Shown: in pieces, positions 58,302 to 64,000 of the stretch
Numbering within the stretch: the stretch's first letter is position 1
Layout: every line of letters begins with the position of its first letter
NCBI GenBank assembly: GCA_034717695.1
Contig: JAYELS010000048.1
Location: 62,001 to 126,000 of the forward strand
DNA: 64,000 nt
DNA from: NAT127 sp034717695
GTDB lineage: Bacteria > Pseudomonadota > Gammaproteobacteria > Pseudomonadales > Porticoccaceae
Direction: 5' to 3'
Notes under the pieces: model-generated
Databases searched by the model: none
Told to the model about the DNA's origin: nothing
What the model saw: only the letters and a program-made list of their open reading frames with translations
Translations under genes and position numbers: made by a program

Positions 58302-61300
58302 TCAGTGTCGGGTTTTGTGGCCGGCGGCCTTCTTGCCGGTCGGGGCGCCGCTCGCGGCCGGTGCCTGCAGAGTGTCCAGCAAAGCCGCCACGGTTTCCAG
58401 CCGCTCTTCGGCGCTTTCCATGGGGGCTGTGAACTTCATTTCGGTGGCCCCGGCGAGGCGGTAGCGGTTCGGCTGTTGCTGCACCAGCTGGACGATGGTC
58501 ATGGGGTCCACCGGGGTCTCGCGGCCGAATTCCACCTTGCCGCCGGTGGGGCCGGCGTCGAGGCGGCGGATGCCGAGGGCCTCGCAGCGCTGGCGCAGCA
58601 GCGCCACCCGGAACAGGGTCTTGGTGGCTTCCGGCAACAGCCCGAAGCGGTCGATCATCTCCACCTGCAGCTCCCGCAGCTGGTCCTCGCCGGTGGTGGC
58701 GCTGATGCGCTTGTAGAGGATCAGGCGGCTGTTGACATCCGGCAGGTAGTCGTCGGGGATCAATGCCGGCAGGTTGAGGTTGACCTCGGTGCTGTCCCCG
58801 AGGCCGGCGTCGAGGTCGGGAATGCGGCCGCTCTGGATCGCCTTCACGGCCTTTTCCAGCAGGGTCATGTAGAGGGTGAAGCCGATGCTGTGGATATGGC
58901 CGCTTTGGTCCTCGCCGAGCAGTTCCCCGGCGCCGCGGATCTCCAGGTCGTGGGTGGCGAGGGTAAAGCCGGAGCCGAGGTGATCCGCCTCCGCCAGGGC
59001 GTCGAGGCGCTTCACCGCATCGTCGGTCATGGCCTTCGGTTCCGGTGTCAGCAGGTAGGCGTAGGCCTGGTGGTGGGAGCGCCCCACCCGGCCCCGCAGC
59101 TGGTGCAGCTGGGCGAGGCCGAACTTGTCGGCCCGCTCGATGATGATGGTGTTGGCGGAGGGGATGTCGATGCCGGTCTCGATGATGGTGCTGCACACCA
59201 GAATGTTGAAGCGCTGGTGGTAGAAGTCCGACATCACCCGTTCCAGCTCCCGCTCCCGCATCTGGCCGTGGGCGAAGCCGATGCGCGCCTCGGGCACCAG
59301 GATGCGCAGGCTATCCACCGTGCGCTCCATGCTCTTCACATCGTTGTGGAGGAAGTACACCTGGCCGCCCCGCAGGATCTCCCGCATGATCGCCTCGCGG
59401 ATCACCCGGTCGTCCCGCTGGCGCACGAAGGTCTTCACCGACAGCCGCCGCGCCGGGGGGGTGGCGATGATGGACAGGTCGCGCAGCCCCCCCATGGCCA
59501 TGTTGAGGGTGCGGGGGATGGGGGTGGCGGTGAGGGTGAGGATATCCACCTCGGCCCGGAGGGCCTTGATCTTCTCCTTTTGCTGGACGCCGAAGCGGTG
59601 CTCCTCGTCGATGATCAACAGCCCCAGTTGCTTCAGGTCCACGGTGTTGTGGAGCAACTTGTGGGTGCCGATCAGGATATCCACCTTGCCGTCGCTCACC
59701 TGGCGCAGCAGGGCGTCCTGCTCCTTGCCGGTCTTGAAGCGGGAGATCACCTCGACGGTCACCGGCCACTGGGAAAAGCGATCGCGGAAATTCTCGTAGT
59801 GCTGCTGGGCGAGCAGGGTGGTGGGCACCAGCACCAACACCTGCTTGCCGCTCGCCACGGCGATGAAGGCGGCGCGCATCGCCACCTCGGTCTTGCCAAA
59901 GCCCACGTCGCCGCACACCAGGCGGTCCATGGGCTGGGGGGCGAGCATGTCCTTCAATACCGCGTCGATGGCATCCTGCTGGTCGGGGGTCTCCTCGAAG
60001 GGAAACTCGGCGCAAAAGCGCAGGTAATCGGCGCCGGGATCACCGAAGGCGTGCCCCACCCGGGCGGCGCGGCGGGCGTGGATGTCGAGCAGTTCCGCCG
60101 CGGTGTCGCGGATCTGCTGGCTGGCCTTGTCCCGGGCCCGCTGCCACTGCTCGCTGCCGAGGCGATGCAGCGGCGCCAGCTCCGGGTCGCCACCGCCGTA
60201 GCGGCTGATGAGGTGGAGGTTGGCCACCGGCACATAGAGCTTGGCGTCGTCGGCGTAGGCGAGGGTGAGGAACTCCTGGCTGGCGCCGTCCACCGCCAGG
60301 GTTTGCAGCCCCAGGTAGCGGCCGACGCCGTGGTCGAGGTGCACTACCGGGGCGCCGGGCTTGAGCTCGGTGAGATCCCGCACCAGCATCTCGCCGCCCT
60401 CCCGGGCGCGGCCCCGGCGGCGGCGCTGCATCACCTGCTGGCCGAACAGCTGGGATTCGGTGATCACCCGCAGGGCCGGTTGGTCGAGGGTCAGGCCCCG
60501 CTCCAGGGGGAAGGTGGTGACGGCGAGGGTCTCCTCCCCGGCGACGAATTCCCCCCAGTGGGCCACCCCGGCGGGCTGGATGCCGGCGCGGCCGAGCAGT
60601 TCCAGCAGGGCCTCGCGGCGACCGGCGGACTCGGCGCAGAAGAGCGTGCGGTGGGGGCTCTCCATCAGCAGGGTTTCGAGGTGGAGGAGGGGGTTGGTGG
60701 CGCGGCTGTCCACCGCCACGGTGTCCGGCGCCCGGGCCGGGAAGTTGGTGGCCCCGGCGCGGGCCGGTGCCGTCTCCGCCACAAGATCGGTGCGGGGGTG
60801 CCGGCCGATGGCGGCGAACACTTCGCCGGCCCCGAGGTAGAGTTTGGCGGGCGGCAGCAGGGGGCGCTGGCGGTCGCCCCGGTACTCCTCGTAGCGCTCG
60901 CTCACTTCCCGCCAGAACTGCTCGATGGCCTCCGGCAGCTGGCTGCCGGTGAAGATCAGCGCATCCTGGGGCAGGTAGTCGAAAAGGGTGGCGGTCTGGT
61001 CGAAGAACAGCGGCAGGTAGTATTCGATGCCCTGGGGCGCGATGCCGCCCTTGACGTCCTGGTAGAGGGTGCACTTGCGCACGTCCACGTCGAAGTGGTC
61101 GTGCCAGTTGTCGAGAAAGCGCTTGATCCCGGGTTTGTCGAAGGGGAATTCCCGGGCCGGCAGGAGGCGGATCTCGTCCTGCTTGTGGAGGCTCACCTGG
61201 GTCTCCGGGTCGAAGGTGCGCAGGGAATCGATCTCGTCGTCCATGAGGTCGATGCGCAGAGGCTCGGGGCTGCCCATGGGGAAGATATCGATCAGGCTGC

Positions 61301-61808
61301 CCCTAACCGCGAACTCGCCGTGCTCGTAGACCGTGTCCACCGCCCGGTAGCCGGCGGACTCCAGCTGCAGGCGCAGCTTCTCCACATCGAGGCTTTCCCC
61401 CACCCGGTGGACGAAGCTGTTGCCCACCACGTGGCTCGGCGGCGCCAGGCGCTGGAGCAGGGTGGTGATGGAGGCCACCAGAATGCCCTGGCGGGTCCGC
61501 GGCAGCCGGTAGAGGCTGTGGAGTCGCTCCGAGACGATGTCCTGGTGGGGCGAGAAGACGTCGTAGGGCAGGGTCTCCCAGTCCGGCAGGTGGAGTATCT
61601 GCAGGTCGCTGCCCGCCGCGAAAAAGCGCAGCTCCGCCTCCAGCTGGGTGGCGCTCGCCGCCGAATCGGCGATCACCAGGCACAGGCGCCGGTCGCCGAG
61701 GGCGGCCTCGACGATGGCCAGGGACTGGGCGGCGGCGGACAGGCTGCCCCAGGCGCGACGATCGCCGGGGACATTGGCGGCGGGGGTGTGGAGAACGGTG
61801 CGGGTCAT
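58302..61808 (-). CDS. mfd: Transcription-repair coupling factor Mfd
   Basis: DNA translocase that displaces stalled RNA polymerase and recruits UvrA. The 1168-residue protein has an N-terminal UvrB-homology module, a CarD-like RNA-polymerase-interacting domain (PGAPVVHLDHGVGRYLGL), and superfamily II translocase motors with Walker A GDVGFGKTEVAMRAA, DEEH box LLIIDEEHRFGV, ILTLTATPIPRTL and the TRG/motif VI QLRGRVGRSHHQAYAYLL, then the C-terminal D7 domain. The ATG at 61808 is the only credible start. Its partner csiV follows. Confidence 0.98.
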   Translation of the reverse strand: MTRTVLHTPAANVPGDRRAWGSLSAAAQSLAIVEAALGDRRLCLVIADSAASATQLEAELRFFAAGSDLQILHLPDWETLPYDVFSPHQDIVSERLHSLYRLPRTRQGILVASITTLLQRLAPPSHVVGNSFVHRVGESLDVEKLRLQLESAGYRAVDTVYEHGEFAVRGSLIDIFPMGSPEPLRIDLMDDEIDSLRTFDPETQVSLHKQDEIRLLPAREFPFDKPGIKRFLDNWHDHFDVDVRKCTLYQDVKGGIAPQGIEYYLPLFFDQTATLFDYLPQDALIFTGSQLPEAIEQFWREVSERYEEYRGDRQRPLLPPAKLYLGAGEVFAAIGRHPRTDLVAETAPARAGATNFPARAPDTVAVDSRATNPLLHLETLLMESPHRTLFCAESAGRREALLELLGRAGIQPAGVAHWGEFVAGEETLAVTTFPLERGLTLDQPALRVITESQLFGQQVMQRRRRGRAREGGEMLVRDLTELKPGAPVVHLDHGVGRYLGLQTLAVDGASQEFLTLAYADDAKLYVPVANLHLISRYGGGDPELAPLHRLGSEQWQRARDKASQQIRDTAAELLDIHARRAARVGHAFGDPGADYLRFCAEFPFEETPDQQDAIDAVLKDMLAPQPMDRLVCGDVGFGKTEVAMRAAFIAVASGKQVLVLVPTTLLAQQHYENFRDRFSQWPVTVEVISRFKTGKEQDALLRQVSDGKVDILIGTHKLLHNTVDLKQLGLLIIDEEHRFGVQQKEKIKALRAEVDILTLTATPIPRTLNMAMGGLRDLSIIATPPARRLSVKTFVRQRDDRVIREAIMREILRGGQVYFLHNDVKSMERTVDSLRILVPEARIGFAHGQMRERELERVMSDFYHQRFNILVCSTIIETGIDIPSANTIIIERADKFGLAQLHQLRGRVGRSHHQAYAYLLTPEPKAMTDDAVKRLDALAEADHLGSGFTLATHDLEIRGAGELLGEDQSGHIHSIGFTLYMTLLEKAVKAIQSGRIPDLDAGLGDSTEVNLNLPALIPDDYLPDVNSRLILYKRISATTGEDQLRELQVEMIDRFGLLPEATKTLFRVALLRQRCEALGIRRLDAGPTGGKVEFGRETPVDPMTIVQLVQQQPNRYRLAGATEMKFTAPMESAEERLETVAALLDTLQAPAASGAPTGKKAAGHKTRH

Positions 61809-61897
61809 GGGGGCAGTCGCTGAAAAAGTGGGCCATTGTAGCCGCTGCGGCGCGGAGCGTCATGGCCGCGGGCGTCGCCGCCGGTCGGCCCTTGTCC

Positions 61898-61926
61898 TTG
61901 CGCCCCATGGGGCGAATCACGATAAT
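61898..61926 (+). promoter_or_regulatory. Promoter of gap with palindrome in the spacer
   Basis: TTGCGC (61898-61903) and GATAAT (61921-61926, five of six matches to TATAAT) are 17 bp apart, 47 nt before the GTG. A perfect 14-bp palindrome CGCCCCATGGGGCG (61901-61914) overlaps the -35 end and fills most of the spacer, an arrangement suited to a repressor. Confidence 0.5.
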
Positions 61927-61973
61927 AGCGGGCCTTTCCCCGATCCCCGCAACCGCAGAAAAGGTACCCCCAC

Positions 61974-63428
61974 GTGAAACGACCGCAACCCGCCGATTTT
62001 TTCAAGGACTGGAAAGACCGTGAAGCGCTGGCCGAGGGCATGATCCCGCTGATCGGCAAGCTGTATCGGGGGCACAATGTATCCCTCTACATCTACGGTC
62101 AGAACCTGGTCAACCGCTCGGTGACGGACATCATGCAGGTGCACCGTTTCGTGCGCCAGATCGAGCACAACGAGTTGTCGGAGTTCGAAACCTTTCCCGT
62201 GGTCAAGGCCCTCGCCGCCATGGACCTCGGCCCCGCCCACATCGACATCGGCAAGCTGTCGGTGCTCTACCAGGAGAAGGGCAATGGCCGCGACCTCGAA
62301 TCCTTCCTCAAGGACGAAGTGGGGGACGACATCGGCAGCACCCGCAAGCCCATTCCCCAGCCCCAGGACGTGGTGCTCTACGGCTTTGGCCGCATCGGCC
62401 GCCTGGTGGCGCGCCTGTTGATCGAGAAGGCCGGCGGCGGCGACGTGCTGCGCCTCAAGGCCATCGTGGTGCGCAAGGGCAAGAGCGAACAGGATCTGCA
62501 AAAGCGCGCCAATCTGCTGCGCCACGACTCGGTGCACGGCCCCTTCAAGGGCACCATCCGGGTCATCGAGGAAGAGAACAAGCTGGTGTGCAACGGCAAT
62601 GAGATCCCGGTGATCTACGCCAACTCACCCGCCGAGGTGGACTACACCGCCTACGGCATCAACGACGCCATCGTGGTGGACAACACCGGCGTGTGGCGGG
62701 ACGAGGACGGCCTCCGCCAGCACCTCAAGTGCCCCGGTGTCGCCAAGGTGCTGCTCACCGCCCCGGGCAAGGGCAACATCCCCAATATCGTCTACGGCGT
62801 GAACCACAGGGACATCACCCCCGACCAGCCCATCATCTCCGCCGCCTCCTGTACCACCAACGCCATCGTGCCGGTGCTGAAGGTGCTGCTCGACGACTAC
62901 GGCATCGTCCAGGGCCATGTGGAGACGGTGCACTCCTACACCAACGACCAGAACCTCATCGACAACTACCACAAGGGCGACCGCCGCGGCCGCAGCGCGG
63001 CCCTCAACATGGTGCTCACCGAGACCGGCGCCGCCAAGGCGGTGTCGAAGGCGATCCCGGAGCTGGCCGGCAAGCTCACCGGCAACTCCATCCGGGTGCC
63101 GACCCCCAACGTCTCCATGGCGATCCTGAATCTCCAGCTGGGTCGCGACACCAGTGTCGAGGAGATCAACGAATTCATGCGCCACAAGGCGCTGTATTCG
63201 CCCCTGCAGCAGCAGGTGGGTTATTCGGTGTCCGACGAGGCGGTGTCCACCGATTTCGTCGGCGACCGCCATGCCTGCGTGTTCGACGCCAAGGCCACCA
63301 TCGTCAATGGCAACAGCTGCGTGCTGTACTGCTGGTACGACAACGAGTTCGGCTACAGCTGCCAGGTGGTGCGGGTGCTGGAGAAGATGGCGGGTGTCGA
63401 GTGGGCGATCTACCCCAAGGGGTTTTGA
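61974..63428 (+). CDS. gap: Glyceraldehyde-3-phosphate dehydrogenase, long form
   Basis: A 484-residue GAPDH. The N-terminal roughly 130 residues precede the Rossmann start VVLYGFGRIGRLVARLL (about 132 on). NAD-binding and catalytic elements follow: SAASCTTNAIVPV with catalytic Cys293, TVHSYTNDQNLIDNYH, RRGRSAALNMVLTETGAAKAV and WYDNEFGYSCQV. This long form is typical of the gap next to mfd and nqr in Pseudomonas-like genomes and is separate from ordinary GapA of about 330 residues. GTG at 61974 has AAAAGG upstream. Phosphorylating glycolytic/gluconeogenic role is inferred; specific cofactor choice is not readable here. Confidence 0.93.
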   Translation: MKRPQPADFFKDWKDREALAEGMIPLIGKLYRGHNVSLYIYGQNLVNRSVTDIMQVHRFVRQIEHNELSEFETFPVVKALAAMDLGPAHIDIGKLSVLYQEKGNGRDLESFLKDEVGDDIGSTRKPIPQPQDVVLYGFGRIGRLVARLLIEKAGGGDVLRLKAIVVRKGKSEQDLQKRANLLRHDSVHGPFKGTIRVIEEENKLVCNGNEIPVIYANSPAEVDYTAYGINDAIVVDNTGVWRDEDGLRQHLKCPGVAKVLLTAPGKGNIPNIVYGVNHRDITPDQPIISAASCTTNAIVPVLKVLLDDYGIVQGHVETVHSYTNDQNLIDNYHKGDRRGRSAALNMVLTETGAAKAVSKAIPELAGKLTGNSIRVPTPNVSMAILNLQLGRDTSVEEINEFMRHKALYSPLQQQVGYSVSDEAVSTDFVGDRHACVFDAKATIVNGNSCVLYCWYDNEFGYSCQVVRVLEKMAGVEWAIYPKGF

Positions 63429-63454
63429 ATCCCGCCAAGGCGCAGACCCAGAAG

Positions 63455-63480
63455 GCCCCGGTATCCCCGGGGCTTTTTTT
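63455..63480 (+). terminator. Intrinsic terminator after gap
   Basis: GCCCCGG (63455-63461) pairs with CCGGGGC (63467-63473) across a five-nt loop, followed by seven T residues, 26 nt after the gap stop. Confidence 0.93.
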
Positions 63481-63555
63481 GGGCCCGGGGCCGCTCCCGG
63501 GTCGCGCTGGGGTTGACCCTGCGCAGGAAAAACCCCGATCCCTGCCCGGGGCTTG

Positions 63556-63585
63556 CTGGCATTGGCGGGGTGCAGTCCTTATAAT
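63556..63585 (+). promoter_or_regulatory. Promoter of the nqr operon
   Basis: A perfect -10 TATAAT (63580-63585), preceded after 18 bp by CTGGCA (63556-63561), four of six matches to the -35 consensus. The implied transcript starts near 63592, leaving a leader of about 145 nt before nqrA. Confidence 0.6.
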
Positions 63586-63626
63586 GGCGCCCCATTCAGC
63601 AGGGGTATTGACGACGACTATCCGAC

Positions 63627-63725
63627 ATGACCCCGATTCACCCAGGTGAAGACCTGTCGGATCTCGGCCACAAAATTTTCAGCCGCTCCCCCGAGGGGGT
63701 GGCCCGGTTTATTTTAACTTTGTGA
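63627..63725 (+). CDS. Possible 32-residue leader ORF upstream of nqrA
   Basis: ATG at 63627 to TGA at 63723-63725 encodes a 32-residue peptide (MTPIHPGEDLSDLGHKIF and on, ending VARFILTL) whose stop lies 11 nt before the nqrA ATG. No clear ribosome binding site precedes it. CCGACA (63622-63627) and TGTCGG (63655-63660) form an inverted repeat that would bury its ATG. It may be a chance frame; the rest of the gap 63429-63736 holds the gap terminator and the nqr promoter. Confidence 0.25.
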   Translation: MTPIHPGEDLSDLGHKIFSRSPEGVARFILTL

Positions 63726-63736
63726 GTGCTGCTTCT

Positions 63737-64000
63737 ATGATCAAGATCCGTCGCGGTTTGGACGTGCCGATAGCGGGAGCTCCCGCCCAGGTCGTCCAGG
63801 ATGGACCTGCCGTCAGATCAGTCGCCATTCTCGGCAACGACTACGTGGGAATGAAGCCCACCATGCGTGTCAAGGAGGGTGAGCGGGTCAAGCTCGGCCA
63901 GGTTCTCTTCGAAGACAAGAAAAATCCCGGTGTCCTCTTTACCTCCCCCGCCGCGGGCACGGTGATTGCCATCAACCGCGGCGAGCGCCGCGTGCTCCAG
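63737..64000 (+). CDS. nqrA: Na+-translocating NADH:quinone reductase subunit A, 3'-truncated by window edge
   Basis: Peripheral subunit of the Na+-NQR respiratory sodium pump. The first 88 residues are in the window and the frame is open to the last base. They match NqrA: MIKIRRGLDVPIAGAPAQVV, VAILGNDYVGMKPTMRVKEG, GERVKLGQVLFEDKKNPGVL, then FTSPAAGTVIAINRGERR. The ATG at 63737 is fixed by the family start. It begins the nqrABCDEF operon typically found beyond this window. A sodium-motive respiratory chain fits a marine or halotolerant bacterium, as inference. Confidence 0.96.
   Translation, partial: MIKIRRGLDVPIAGAPAQVVQDGPAVRSVAILGNDYVGMKPTMRVKEGERVKLGQVLFEDKKNPGVLFTSPAAGTVIAINRGERRVLQ

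Noticed and set aside
58288..59196. Extension of the csiV frame into mfd
   Set aside because: The csiV signal peptide begins near 58287 and the extension overlaps real mfd coding sequence on the same strand in another frame.
58305..61823. Plus-strand open frame of 1172 codons exactly antisense to mfd
   Set aside because: High GC makes stop codons rare in the opposite frame; its translation is low-complexity (G, H, A, V-rich) with no recognisable motif, while mfd shows all helicase motifs.

Overview
The window is GC-rich, densely coded bacterial chromosome. Gene content and order (eno-ftsB-ispD-ispF, truD-pcm-nlpD-rpoS, thrS-infC-rpmI-rplT-pheST-ihfA, dnaX-ybaB-recR, nagZ-mtnP, csiV-mfd-gap-nqrA) point to a gammaproteobacterium. 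The rsd/algQ-type gene, the S-methyl-5'-thioinosine phosphorylase next to nagZ, and the mfd-gap-nqr order resemble Pseudomonas and marine Cellvibrionales/Halieaceae-like lineages. The exact taxon is inference. There is no rRNA, insertion sequence, prophage or CRISPR array, so the window is core genome with metabolic accessory islands.

Layout. 1-3671: tail of kdsA, enolase, divisome protein FtsB and two MEP isoprenoid genes. 3681-6875 (minus): a three-gene system of a RimK-like ATP-grasp ligase, a 7-TM protein with a transglutaminase-like domain, and a Cys-rich lipoprotein of the retropepsin-like 'ATP-dependent zinc protease' family. 7050-11726: truD, pcm, a DUF368 (PopT-type) lipid-carrier transporter, nlpD and rpoS; surE, usual between truD and pcm, is missing. 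11817-18784: a mixed oxidoreductase, epoxide-hydrolase-like, SMP-30, DUF599, hemerythrin and M3 peptidase block. 18962-22524: bcp, yajC, a D-cysteine desulfhydrase homologue, a 5'-nucleotidase and an unknown exported protein. 22622-30307: the translation block bounded by tRNA-Val(GAC) and tRNA-Pro(GGG), with infC starting at ATT. 30397-31728: a ceramidase-like membrane protein and Rsd.

31790-38928 is the most accessory-looking part. Five minus-strand genes (two NTF2-like proteins, a two-domain VOC protein, an APH-like phosphotransferase, a limonene-epoxide-hydrolase-like protein) sit beside an AraC regulator, a divergent EthD-SDR pair and a TetR regulator. Tandem direct repeats before the five-gene unit and CAAAT-core elements in the AraC/EthD intergenic region suggest one regulated catabolic unit of unknown substrate.

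39121-44326: dnaX-ybaB-recR, then rnd-ycgL-ycgN and a small membrane protein. 44535-53412: a second accessory stretch with two Tat-exported alpha/beta hydrolases, a HerA-like ATPase, a GMC flavoprotein oxidoreductase, and a second APH-like phosphotransferase paralogous to the one at 33.5 kb. 53710-64000: a DUF6763-type protein, nagZ-mscS-mtnP overlapping by 4 nt at each junction, csiV and mfd on the minus strand, a long-form GAPDH, and the start of nqrA behind a roughly 140-nt leader.

Translational coupling is common (4-nt start/stop overlaps at ftsB/ispD, pcm/DUF368, ATP-grasp/7TM, nucleotidase/exported protein, ycgL/ycgN, nagZ/mscS and mscS/mtnP). Intrinsic terminators are visible after eno, yajC, rplT, tRNA-Pro, the rnd-ycg unit, the PKD-type hydrolase and gap.
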